64,000 nucleotides of DNA, from positions 186,001-250,000 of the forward strand of contig CAWHUM010000014.1 of assembly GCA_963832445.1 (NCBI GenBank). The letters are read 5' to 3'. Shown here in pieces: positions 44,638 through 52,994 of this stretch. Position numbers and translations under genes: made by a program. The number at the start of each line of letters is the position of its first letter. The stretch's first letter is position 1. The notes beneath the pieces are model-generated. The model was not told where the DNA came from. It did no database searches and saw only the letters and a list, made by a program, of their open reading frames with translations. The stretch is from AWTP1-13 sp963832445. GTDB taxonomy: Bacteria > Pseudomonadota > Alphaproteobacteria > Rhizobiales > Hyphomicrobiaceae.

Positions 44638-46573
44638 GCTGCTGCGCTCCTTTGGAGGCGGCGGCTTGGGCCGCCGGCAGGCGCACGACGAAGCGTGTGC
44701 CGATGACGCCGGGGGCACGGCGGTTCTTCAAAGCGGGGTGATCGTCTCGCGGGCTCAATGATCCATTGGGCGGCGCAGTACGATTGCTCGCGGTGATATG
44801 GCCGCCGTAGGCCAAGACGATGTCGCGCGAGATGCTCAAGCCGAGGCCCGAGTTCTTGCCTATCGTGTTGTCCGACTGGGGGCGATCCGAGTAGAACCGC
44901 TCGAAAATGCCCTCCAGCATATCCTCGGGGATGCCGGGGCCCTCGTCGTCGACGACGATCTCCAACTCCGGGCCGATCCTGTGCAAGCTCACCGTGATGA
45001 CGCCACCTTCGGGCGAGAACGACAGCGCATTGTCCAGCAAGTTGGTGATCACGCGCCCGAGCCGCGCCTCGTGTGCCCTGACCGCGTAGGCCTGCGAGTG
45101 GTGCGGCGTTTCCCGAATGTCGAGCACCAGCTTGCGGGTATCGGTGCTGAAGCGATCGCGGAAAATGTCGATCACGCCCATCAGCACCTCGCGGACGTCG
45201 ACCAGCTCGGTATCCCCATAGGCCAGCTCCGCATCGAGCCTCGACACGTCCGAGACATCGGTTATGAGCCGGTTGAGCCGCGCGAGCTCGCCTTGGATCT
45301 GGCGCACCAGCTCCTCGCGCATTTCAGGCGTCTTGGCGTAGGCCAGCGATTCGGCCGTCGAGCGCGCCGCCGTCAGCGGGTTTTTCAGCTCATGCGCCAC
45401 CTCGCGGGCAAAGCGCTGGCTGGCCTCGATGCGTCGGTAGAGCGATTTGGTCATGGCGCGGAAGGCCGTAGTCATCTGCCCGATCTCGTCGGTGCGGCCG
45501 CCGACGTCGGGCAGTTCTGCCGAACCAATGCTGCGGCTCACGCGCTCGGCAGCGTCGGAAAGCCTGCGCATCGGCCCCGCAATGGTGCGGTAGAGCAGCA
45601 TCGAAGCGATCAGCGTTGCTGCCAGCGCCGTGAGCGCCAGGCTCAGCACGAGTATGCGCTCCTCCTGCAGAATGTCGTCGATCACGCCGGGGCGTGTGGA
45701 CAGCAGGAGAGCGCCCTGCACGGCGCCGCGATAGTGAATGGGGGTCGCCACCGAGACGATCTGCTCGCCCCTCTCGGTCACCAGCACCATCGCCGTGCTG
45801 TGCCCGCCGGTCAGGGCAACGCGCACCTCCGGATAGGCCATGCCGTTGCCCGTGCCGATCTCGCGATAGACCGGCACCTGTCGGCGCATCGCCCAATGCA
45901 TGAAGCGGGTCCAATTGTTCCTGATGGACTCGCTGCCGGGCTGGCTGATGGCCGGCCCACCCGGGCTCGAAAGCTGGCCGCGCGAGAGCAGCTGGTCGGA
46001 ATCGACGATCAGCACGCCGTCGGAGGCGTAGACCCGCGCGCGGATGTCGGCCGGCAGCAGTCCGCCCTTGAACAGCGGTGCCACTCGCTCCGGCGGGATC
46101 GAAAGCTGCATGGAAGCAATGTTCTCGTCGCGCAGCAGTCCGCGCGCGCCTTCGATCTCAGGCAGCATGTCGGGGTTTATGACAATGCGGCCGGTATCCT
46201 TCTCGCGCGTCGCGCTGGCGGCGATCGCCGCGGCGATCACCTCGCCCTGGGCGCGCAGGCTGTCACGCTTGGCCTCGATCAGCCACGCATGGTACTGGCC
46301 GAGGTAGAAGATGCCGGTGAGCAGGATCACCAGTCCGATCAGGTTGACGAAGATAATGCGCCGCATCAGCGTCTTGGCTACAAGACGGATGAGCGGGCCG
46401 TAGGTGAGGAATTCGTAGAGGCCGATGCGGCGCGAGAAGTCGCGAAGATACCCGCCTACCCGTTTGGCCACAGTAGCGAGCCGGCTGTTCCTGCCGGCCA
46501 CGGCGGAGATGTTGCGGAGCAATACCTCCGCAGAGGCCCCCGGAGGCCGTGACCTATCGCTGTGGATGGCCAT
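44621..46573 (-). CDS. chvG: Sensor histidine kinase ChvG (ExoS)
   Basis: 650-residue inner-membrane kinase. Cytoplasmic leader 1-70, first helix (IIFVNLIGLVILLTGIFYLG), periplasmic ChvG domain (about 95-300), second helix near 310-330, HAMP (MRRLSDAAERVSRSIGSAEL), the H-box with His394 in VAHELKNPLTAARS, and N/G boxes (NLLDNALSFSPEGG, DDEGPGIPEDML, GLGLSIS). Senses acid or envelope stress in relatives, where ExoR restrains it. It follows chvI with 14 bases between and overlaps hprK. Confidence 0.96.
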   Translation of the reverse strand: MAIHSDRSRPPGASAEVLLRNISAVAGRNSRLATVAKRVGGYLRDFSRRIGLYEFLTYGPLIRLVAKTLMRRIIFVNLIGLVILLTGIFYLGQYHAWLIEAKRDSLRAQGEVIAAAIAASATREKDTGRIVINPDMLPEIEGARGLLRDENIASMQLSIPPERVAPLFKGGLLPADIRARVYASDGVLIVDSDQLLSRGQLSSPGGPAISQPGSESIRNNWTRFMHWAMRRQVPVYREIGTGNGMAYPEVRVALTGGHSTAMVLVTERGEQIVSVATPIHYRGAVQGALLLSTRPGVIDDILQEERILVLSLALTALAATLIASMLLYRTIAGPMRRLSDAAERVSRSIGSAELPDVGGRTDEIGQMTTAFRAMTKSLYRRIEASQRFAREVAHELKNPLTAARSTAESLAYAKTPEMREELVRQIQGELARLNRLITDVSDVSRLDAELAYGDTELVDVREVLMGVIDIFRDRFSTDTRKLVLDIRETPHHSQAYAVRAHEARLGRVITNLLDNALSFSPEGGVITVSLHRIGPELEIVVDDEGPGIPEDMLEGIFERFYSDRPQSDNTIGKNSGLGLSISRDIVLAYGGHITASNRTAPPNGSLSPRDDHPALKNRRAPGVIGTRFVVRLPAAQAAASKGAQQLVRQS

Positions 46574-46587
46574 CGCTTACCCTTGGC

Positions 46588-47295
46588 TCAGGCTTCCTTG
46601 AACCGGTAGCCAACGCCGTAGAGCGTCTCGATTACATCGAAGTTGTCGTCGACCTGCTTGAATTTCTTGCGTAGCCGCTTGATGTGGCTGTCGATGGTGC
46701 GGTCATCCACATACACCTGGTCGTCGTAGGCGGCGTCCATCAGCGCATCGCGCGTCTTGACCACGCCCGGCCGCGTGGCCAGCGCCTGCAGGATCAGGAA
46801 CTCCGTCACCGTCAGCATCACCGGGCTGTTGTCCCAGTGGCAGGTGTGGCGCTCGGGATCGAGCTTGAGCTTGCCGCGCTCGAGGATGCGCGCGGCCTCA
46901 GCCACGGCAGCGGCCGGGTCCTTGGGCTGGAAGCGCCGCAGCACGGCCTTGACGCGCTCCACCACCAGGCGCTGGGAGAACGGCTTGGTGATGTAGTCGT
47001 CCGCCCCCATCTTGAGACCGAACAGCTCGTCTATCTCCTCGTCCTTGGAGGTGAGGAAGATGACAGGCATGTCCGTCTGCTGGCGAAGGCGGCGAAGGAG
47101 CTCCATGCCGTCCATGCGCGGCATCTTGATATCGAGGATCGCCAGGTCTGCGGTTTCTTCGGCGAGTGCCTCCAGCGCGGCGGCGCCGTCGGAGTAGGTG
47201 CGTACCTTGTAGCCCTCGGCCTCGAGTGCCAGGCCAAGCGACGCAAGGATGTTTCGCTCGTCATCGACGAGCACGATGGTGCTTTTCTCTTTCAT
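46588..47295 (-). CDS. chvI: Response regulator ChvI
   Basis: 235-residue OmpR/PhoB-type regulator. Receiver 1-120 with acidic DD at 11-12, phospho-Asp55 in LAILDIKMPRMDGMELL and Lys in FLTSKDEE. Winged-helix DNA-binding domain 140-235 with LTVTEFLILQALA and RTIDSHIKRLRKKF. First gene of chvI-chvG-hprK-EIIA-ptsH. Confidence 0.97.
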   Translation of the reverse strand: MKEKSTIVLVDDERNILASLGLALEAEGYKVRTYSDGAAALEALAEETADLAILDIKMPRMDGMELLRRLRQQTDMPVIFLTSKDEEIDELFGLKMGADDYITKPFSQRLVVERVKAVLRRFQPKDPAAAVAEAARILERGKLKLDPERHTCHWDNSPVMLTVTEFLILQALATRPGVVKTRDALMDAAYDDQVYVDDRTIDSHIKRLRKKFKQVDDNFDVIETLYGVGYRFKEA

Positions 47296-47427
47296 TGCCT
47301 GCTTCCCGGGCCTTTATCGGCGGCAAACGCGCTCTATGGCGTCCGCGTGCGCAAATTGTGGCATGTCGGTGGGTTCGCGCATAATGTTATCCAAATGGCC
47401 CGTCGCTGCAACCCAGGGCAAGCACAT

Positions 47428-48183
47428 ATGCTCGTTCAAGATTCTGCCCCAGGTACGACGCCGGCCGCCCCCTCCGCGGCGGTATCTGGGCGCCGTTTGT
47501 TGCGTATGGCCCTTAAGGGTTCGCTCGCCACGCTGTCCAACGCGGCGGGGGGCCATCCTTTCGCGTCCCTCGTGCTGGTTGCCACCGAGCCCGACGGCAC
47601 GCCGGTCTTCCTCATCTCGCGCCTGGCGCTGCATACCCAAAATCTTGCTATGGACGCCCGTGCCAGCCTCCTGATCGACGGCACGGATGGGCTCGCTGAT
47701 CCCTTGACCGGCGGGCGACTAACCCTGGTCGGCCACGCGCGGCAAACCTCGAGCCCTACTGCGCGGCCTCGCTTCCTGGCGCGCCATCCCTCGGCACAGG
47801 CTTATGCGGGTTTCGCCGACTTTGCGATGTATGCGCTGGAGGAGGTGGTGCGTGCCCACTACGTGGGCGGCTTCGGCAGGATCGTGGACCTGGCCCCCGC
47901 CGATCTGGTGCGTCCGGTGGACGATGCACAGGCCTTGATCGCGGCCGAGGCCGACATCATCGCGCACATGAATGCCGACCATGGCGACGCTGTAGCTCTC
48001 TACGCCACCGAGCTCGCCCAATGTGCCGCCGGAGACTGGCGGCTGGTTGGCGTGGATCCGGACGGGATCGATCTGCTGCACCGCAGCAATGCCGCACGTA
48101 TCGAATTTTCCACCCGCGTGCGAAATCCGGGCGAGGCCAGGGCGGTGCTTGTTGCAATGGCGAAACTGGCGCGGGACCGATAG
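47428..48183 (+). CDS. HugZ-like haem-binding / pyridoxamine 5'-phosphate oxidase family protein
   Basis: 251-residue split-barrel flavin-fold protein with a C-terminal DUF2470 domain. The N-terminal PNPOx-like barrel (about 30-150) reads LLRMALKGSLATLSNAAGGH, HPFASLVLVATEPDGTPVFL and LALHTQNLAMDARASLLI. DUF2470 contains AHMNADHGDAVALYA, with histidines used for haem in HugZ relatives. May bind or degrade haem; a role in B6 metabolism is less likely. The start is uncertain (47395 or 47428). Confidence 0.85.
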   Translation: MLVQDSAPGTTPAAPSAAVSGRRLLRMALKGSLATLSNAAGGHPFASLVLVATEPDGTPVFLISRLALHTQNLAMDARASLLIDGTDGLADPLTGGRLTLVGHARQTSSPTARPRFLARHPSAQAYAGFADFAMYALEEVVRAHYVGGFGRIVDLAPADLVRPVDDAQALIAAEADIIAHMNADHGDAVALYATELAQCAAGDWRLVGVDPDGIDLLHRSNAARIEFSTRVRNPGEARAVLVAMAKLARDR

Positions 48184-48486
48184 GGCCCTAATGCGTCATA
48201 GTAGCCTCTACACGGCTAAGTTGGGCGTATTGGAAACGATAGGACCGCGCATTAGCCTGTCCGGCCCATGTTGTGCGGCGTTTTGCAGGCTGCAGACTGG
48301 CGCCGCGTTTGCATAGACAGACGTCTGCGAGGGGTTGGAAACAATGTCGGACGGGCGCGCACGCGCGCTGCGTCCGAAAGAGGTACATTGCACTTCCGAC
48401 TCGAAGGGGCCTCAATGGTCAAGCCAGTTCCGGCTTGTCCCGGAAGAGGTCGGTGTGTGGCGTTTACGTTGGGCAACGGTTGAGAC
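48184..48486. other. Gene-free stretch upstream of pckA
   Basis: About 300 bases that must contain the pckA promoter. I see a small perfect palindrome CAGACGTCTG at 48318-48327 and a repeated TTGGAAAC (at about 48229 and 48337), but no clear promoter consensus. No gene recognised. Confidence 0.5.
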
Positions 48487-50072
48487 ATGACGAATTATTC
48501 GCTGGCATTGAGCTTCCCCGCCAAGGTTAACCACAACACCTGCGATGCGGAGCTCATCGAGCTGGCCGTTGCCGAGCGCGAGGGCCTGTTCGCCTCCACC
48601 GGCGCCTTCACGGTGGAGACCGGCGTGCACACCGGCCGCTCGGTGCAGGACAAGTTCACCGTGCGCGACGCGACCACCGACAAGGTCGTGTGGTGGGACA
48701 ACAACAAGCCCATGTCGCCCGAGGCCTTCGACCTGCTGTGGGCGGACTTTCAACAGCACATCAAGACGCGCCGCCTCTACGTGCAAGACCTCTACGCCGG
48801 AGCCGACCCCTCCCACCGGCTCAACGCCCGCATCTTCACCGAGCTTGCCTGGCACGCACTGTTCATCCGCAACCTGCTGCGCAAGCCCAAGGCCGGCGAG
48901 CTTGCGAGCTTCAAGCCCGAGTTCACCGTCATCAACCTGCCGAGCTTCAAGGCCGATCCCAAACGCCATGGCGTGCGCAGCGAGACGGTCATCGCCTGCA
49001 ACTTCGCCAAGCGCCTGGTGCTGATCGGCGGCACCTCCTACGCCGGCGAGACCAAGAAATCGGTGTTCACCTACCTCAACTTCGTCATGCCCGATAAGGG
49101 TGTGATGCCGATGCACTGCTCGGCCAACGTCGGCCCCAGGGCGACTCCGCCATCTTCTTCGGCCTGTCCGGCACCGGCAAGACCACGCTCTCGGCCGACC
49201 CCAAGCGAACGCTCTTGGGCGACGACGAGCACGGCTGGTCGAGGGACGGCGTCTTCAATTTCGAGGGCGGCTGCTACGCCAAGACCATCCGCCTCTCCGC
49301 CGAGGCCGAGCCTGAGATCTGGGCCGCCACCAACCGCTTCGGCACGGTGCTGGAGAACGTGATCCTCGATCCCGCCACGCGCGTACCCGACTTCGACGAC
49401 GGACGGCTGACCGAGAACACCCGCTCGGCCTATCCGCTGGAGTTCATCTCCAACGCCAGCCCCACAGGCGTCGCCGGCCATCCCAAGAATATCGTCATGC
49501 TGACCGCCGACGCCTTCGGCGTGATGCCGCCGATCGCCAAGCTCTCGCCGAGCCAGGCCATGTACCACTTCCTGTCCGGCTACACCGCCAAGGTGGCCGG
49601 CACCGAGAAGGGCCTCGGCAAGGAGCCGCAGGCCACCTTCTCCACCTGCTTCGGCGCGCCGTTCATGCCGCGCCACCCTTCGGCTTACGGCAACATGCTG
49701 CGCGAGCTGATCGCCAAGCACGGCGTCGATTGCTGGCTGGTCAACACCGGCTGGACCGGCGGCAAGTTCGGGGTGGGGAGCCGCATGCCGATCAAGGCGA
49801 CGCGCGCGCTGCTCGATGCCGCGCTAGCGGGCTCGCTCAAGACCCAACCCATGCGCACCGATCCGCTGTTCGGCTTCCAGGTGCCCGTTTCGCTGCCGGG
49901 GGTGGACCCGAAGATCCTCACCCCGCGCGAGACCTGGTCCGACAAGGCAGCCTACGACGCGCAGGCGCGCGCGCTGGTAGACATGTTCCAGAAGAACTTC
50001 GAGAAGTTCGAGGTGCACGTCGACGCCGACGTCAAGGCCGCCGCCCCCGTGCTGAAAGAAGCGGCGGAGTAG
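48487..50072 (+). pseudogene. pckA: Phosphoenolpyruvate carboxykinase (ATP), frameshifted
   Basis: Converts oxaloacetate to PEP in gluconeogenesis. The N-terminal frame runs to MPMHCSANVGP. One base is missing near 49137-49140, and the frame resumes with GDSAIFFGLSGTGKTTLSAD (P-loop), then LLGDDEHGWSRDGVFNFEGG with the metal-binding Asp. The rest is intact to 50072. Restored length is 528 residues, normal. Unlike the other five frame changes here, this is a loss of a base. Lies beside chvIG-hprK as in rhizobia. Confidence 0.93.
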
Positions 50073-50127
50073 GCCCACACCTCCGCGCCGCAATGTCCGC
50101 TACCCCACTACGTCCAGGCCCCACGGC

Positions 50128-50148
50128 AGCCCGCAACAGGTGCGGGCT
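50128..50148 (+). terminator. Hairpin after pckA
   Basis: AGCCCGCA-ACAGG-TGCGGGCT is a perfect 8-bp stem, 56 bases past the pckA stop. No T-tract follows, so at best it is a weak terminator or a 3'-end stabiliser. Confidence 0.5.
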
Positions 50149-50376
50149 ATCGTGCCATAGACCGGCGGCCTGGCTCGCGGCCGAGATTATCCAGCTACAG
50201 TGGGCAAGTGCGCGCACGCAAGATGCCAGGGCGCGGCACCGAGGCAGTCAGGCTGGGCTGGCGCGCGCGGCGACCTCATCTGCCTTGAACCCCAACCACA
50301 AGAAAAGAATCACATAGGGGGATGGCCTTGCGATCTGCTATCTCAGCTCAGCCTTGGCTTTGTTCCCGGGGGAACG

Positions 50377-50628
50377 ATGAAAGCGCGCGAGCTGATAGCG
50401 GGCGCCGTCTACGACCCGGCTGAGTTGAAAGCGGTCGGCAAGGCGTTCGACGATGCCTGGGACCAGGTTGCCTCGCAAGTCAGTACGCGGCCTGAGGCAA
50501 TAGAGGCCGCTCGCCTCAAGCTCGCTGAAATCGTGCTGACCCTCGCCAAGGGTTCGACCCGCGATCCCGAAAAACTGACGCAAGCCGCTGTTCGGCTCAT
50601 GCTCGCCAGCCAATCAAAGCATAAATGA
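50377..50628 (+). CDS. Small conserved helical protein, 83 residues
   Basis: MKARELIAGAVYDPAELKAV and, later, EAARLKLAEIVLTLAKGSTR and LTQAAVRLMLASQ show an all-helical small protein, similar in character to conserved hypothetical proteins of Bradyrhizobium-type genomes. GGGGGAA lies six bases before the ATG at 50377. The 300 bases between it and pckA hold the hairpin at 50128 and nothing else I can name. Function unknown. Confidence 0.7.
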   Translation: MKARELIAGAVYDPAELKAVGKAFDDAWDQVASQVSTRPEAIEAARLKLAEIVLTLAKGSTRDPEKLTQAAVRLMLASQSKHK

Positions 50629-50688
50629 AACTGGTCCCACGGCAGTGGACACCGCAAGGGGACCGCCGCTGCTGGGCCGGCCTTCTTA

Positions 50689-50850
50689 TCACGCGGGCTT
50701 AGCGCGCTTCCGCTCAGCGAGCACGGCTAGCTGCTCGTACGCCGCTGCGATCTCGAGCAGGGTTTGTTTGGCGTCCGGGTCGTCCATCTTGTCGGCTTCC
50801 GCTCGCGCCTCTTGCGCCCGCTGCCGCCAATGCGCGGAATCATCCGTCAT
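50689..50850 (-). CDS. Small helical protein, 53 residues (tandem paralogue A)
   Basis: MTDDSAHWRQRAQEARAEAD and KMDDPDAKQTLLEIAAAYEQ make a helical hairpin. It aligns without gaps over its length with the 54-residue protein encoded at 50923-51087: DD-[AS]-x-[HR]-W at the start, EAR in helix one, [AK]-x-M, A-[KR]-QT-[LM]-L-x-IA-x-x-YE-x-LA in helix two. Such proteins (W-x-x-x-A-EAR ... A-x-x-YE-x-LA) are very numerous in Bradyrhizobium-like genomes. Function unknown. Confidence 0.75.
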   Translation of the reverse strand: MTDDSAHWRQRAQEARAEADKMDDPDAKQTLLEIAAAYEQLAVLAERKRAKPA

Positions 50851-50922
50851 TCGCATGCCAAGCATAAAGGATCAACACGCCGACCGTAGGCAGGTTCCGG
50901 TGCGTGCGCCATGTCAAAATAC

Positions 50923-51087
50923 TCAAGACGAGGATTTTTTCTTGCGAGCCTCGACATGGCGGGCGAGGCGCTCGTACCCCTCGGCAATCCGCAGCATGGT
51001 TTGGCGAGCTTCATGCTCGGTCATCTCGGCGGCGACACGTCTCGCTTCCGCAGCAAGAGCCCACCACCGGGAGGCATCATCTGCCAT
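50923..51087 (-). CDS. Small helical protein, 54 residues (tandem paralogue B)
   Basis: MADDASRWWALAAEARRVAA and EMTEHEARQTMLRIAEGYER, then LARHVEARKKKSSS: the same two-helix plan as the gene at 50689, 72 bases away on the same strand. The ATG at 51087 was chosen to match its partner; a start nine codons upstream is possible. Basic C-terminal tail. Confidence 0.78.
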   Translation of the reverse strand: MADDASRWWALAAEARRVAAEMTEHEARQTMLRIAEGYERLARHVEARKKKSSS

Positions 51088-51336
51088 GTCCGCCAATTTT
51101 CCTCTGGAACCCAATACTCGAAACGTCCATTAGCGGGTCAGGTTCCGGTCGGAATCAAAAGGCCCACGGCAGCGCCGCGAGGCCGCCTCGGCGGCGACCG
51201 CGTCGGCGAGGCGACAGCTGGGTTCCCCGCCAATGAGCCATTGACGCCGATCAAGGCACGTCCCTCGGCCGCGCGCTCTTCTTTGGCCTTGCGAACCGAA
51301 ATGTGCATTCCGGGGGGACGCATCGGAGGCCGAACC

Positions 51337-51789
51337 ATGACCATACCAGCCACCATCGCCCACGCAGTCCAACAGACCCAGGAATGGCTCAAGGAGCTGC
51401 GCGATAACGGTGATCTTGCCGACGAGGCGGCGGCCTACAGCGTCCTGCGCGCCGTCCTGCATCAGCTGCGCGACCGGCTGACCATGCAGGAGGCGCTCGA
51501 CCTGGGAGCGCAGCTGCCGCTGATCGTGCGTGGCATCTACTTCGAAGGCTGGCGCCCGAGCCATACGCCGGAGAAGGTGCGCACTCGCGAGAAGTTTCTC
51601 GACGGCGTGGTGCTCAAGCTGCTGCCGCACCAGATCCCGCCGGAGCCCGCCGTGCGCGACGTGTTCACGCTGCTGGCGCGCCACTGCGACCCCGGCGAGA
51701 TCGGCGACGTGATCGAGCAGCTGCCGAAGGAGATCAAGGCGCTGTGGCCGCAGGCTGCCAGGACCTACAAGAGCAGGAGCGCGCAATAG
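51337..51789 (+). CDS. DUF2267 domain protein
   Basis: 150-residue protein covering one DUF2267 domain: TIAHAVQQTQEWLKELRDNG, AAYSVLRAVLHQLRDRLTMQ, LGAQLPLIVRGIYFEGWRPS and GEIGDVIEQLPKEIKALWP. GGAGG lies seven bases before the ATG. Function unknown; often found among stress-related genes. The last 56 bases are overlapped by the convergent RraA-like gene. Confidence 0.93.
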   Translation: MTIPATIAHAVQQTQEWLKELRDNGDLADEAAAYSVLRAVLHQLRDRLTMQEALDLGAQLPLIVRGIYFEGWRPSHTPEKVRTREKFLDGVVLKLLPHQIPPEPAVRDVFTLLARHCDPGEIGDVIEQLPKEIKALWPQAARTYKSRSAQ

Positions 51790-52579
51790 CGATCAGTGCC
51801 GTGAGCAGGGCTGGGTCGTGGATCTTGCCGCGCAGGCGCTGCCCGAATGTGCTCGTGTTCGCCCATCGCCCCTTCTCCTTGCGCCACGCCGCGAACTCGG
51901 TGCGTGATTGCTCCTCTGTCGGCGGATAGAGGCCCAGGATCGAGCGGCCCTGCTTGACCTTCTCCGTGACGAAGTCTTCGAACGCAGTCATCTCGACCGC
52001 CTCGGCGGCGATCTCGTCGGCGAGGTGGGCCGGGATCACGACGACGCCATCCGCGTCGCCGACGATCACGTCGCCCGGGAACACCGGCGCATCGCCGCAG
52101 CCGATCGGAACATTGACGTCGATCGCCTGATGCACCGTCAGGTTTGTCGGCGCAGCTGGGCGATGATGGAACGAGGGGATCTCCAGCCGGGCGATCTCCG
52201 AGCTGTCGCGAAAGCCGCCGTCCGTGACGATGCCGGCGACGCCGCGCACCTGCAGCCGCGTCACCAGAATCGAGCCGGCGGAGGCCGCCCGCGCGTCCTT
52301 GCGGCTGTCGATGACGAACACCGCGCCCGGCGGGCACTCCTCGACCGCCTTGCGTTGCGGATGTGCGCGGTCCTGGAACACGGTGATCGGATTGAGGTCC
52401 TCGCGCGCCGGCATGTAGCGCAGCGTGAACGCCTGCCCCACCATGGTCGGCTTGCCGGGGTCGAGCGGCTGCACGTCCTGGATCATCTGATTGCGCAGGC
52501 CGCGCTTGAAGAGCGCCGTCGTAATGGTGGCCGTCGAGACGGACTTGAGCTTGTCGCGCGTCGATGGCGAGAGGGGCAT
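51734..52579 (-). CDS. RraA-family protein (ribonuclease activity regulator / aldolase-like fold)
   Basis: 281 residues from the ATG at 52579 (MPLSPSTRDKLKSVSTATIT). TALFKRGLRNQMIQDVQPLD, GVAGIVTDGGFRDSSEIARL and IVGDADGVVVIPAHLADEIA match the RraA fold, which includes HMG/CHA aldolases and oxaloacetate decarboxylases as well as the RNase E inhibitor. The activity is open. The last 40 residues (after AAWRKEKGR) are an extension read from the antisense of the DUF2267 gene and look unlike the family; a lost stop codon is likely. Confidence 0.88.
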   Translation of the reverse strand: MPLSPSTRDKLKSVSTATITTALFKRGLRNQMIQDVQPLDPGKPTMVGQAFTLRYMPAREDLNPITVFQDRAHPQRKAVEECPPGAVFVIDSRKDARAASAGSILVTRLQVRGVAGIVTDGGFRDSSEIARLEIPSFHHRPAAPTNLTVHQAIDVNVPIGCGDAPVFPGDVIVGDADGVVVIPAHLADEIAAEAVEMTAFEDFVTEKVKQGRSILGLYPPTEEQSRTEFAAWRKEKGRWANTSTFGQRLRGKIHDPALLTALIAIARSCSCRSWQPAATAP

Positions 52580-52807
52580 TGCTTGCTCCAAGCTTGATGC
52601 TAAATTGATGGCGGGCTCGCCTGCAGGCTTGCCGAGGCTCGTCTCGACGGTCTCCATGGCCAGTGTGACCCCCAGCCTTTCTGGAACGCCGCCGTCGCGG
52701 GCCTCACTGAAGCCCAGCAGCAGAAAGAGCGCAAGCTGGCCGCGGAACCTGCTCGGAGTTCTCGCTCCGAGGGCTCCGAAACATGCCAGGCTCCCGCAAG
52801 CTGGTGC
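52580..52807. other. Gene-free stretch between rraA-like gene and the chemotaxis fossil
   Basis: About 230 bases with no recognisable gene. With the fossil it makes a 415-base non-coding interval, probably scar DNA from loss of the receptor gene. It should hold the rraA-like promoter. Confidence 0.45.
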
Positions 52808-52966
52808 CGCACGGGCCTCTCCGCCGGGCGCAACAAGCAGCCCTTCCTGCTGCAAACCTATCGGCGCGACATGGCCGGGGCAACTTGGTGCTGATGAAGG
52901 ACATCTCGGCGCCGATCTTCGTCGGCAATCGACACCGGGGCAGCTTTCGCATGGGCGTCAAAGTCC
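52808..52966 (+). pseudogene. C-terminal fossil of a methyl-accepting chemotaxis protein
   Basis: In one frame RTGLSAGRNKQPFLLQTYRR then DMAG, and after a one-base shift at about 52878 GNLVLMKDISAPIFVGNRHR and GSFRMGVK. Together these match the conserved C-terminus of Cache-containing chemotaxis receptors (FNDRTGLAAGRNTKPFLLQ..., then DVSAPIFVRGRHWGGFR). No receptor signalling domain remains upstream, and the fossil faces into the YdiF-type gene end. It marks a deleted or decayed receptor gene. Confidence 0.75.
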
Positions 52967-52994
52967 GAAGCACACAAAAACCCGGGCTGGCGCA

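Noticed and set aside
44798..46552. A 584-codon open frame antisense to chvG
   Set aside because: It mirrors the chvG reading frame, as is common in GC-rich DNA, has no ribosome site and encodes a His/Arg/Gly-rich peptide without any family.
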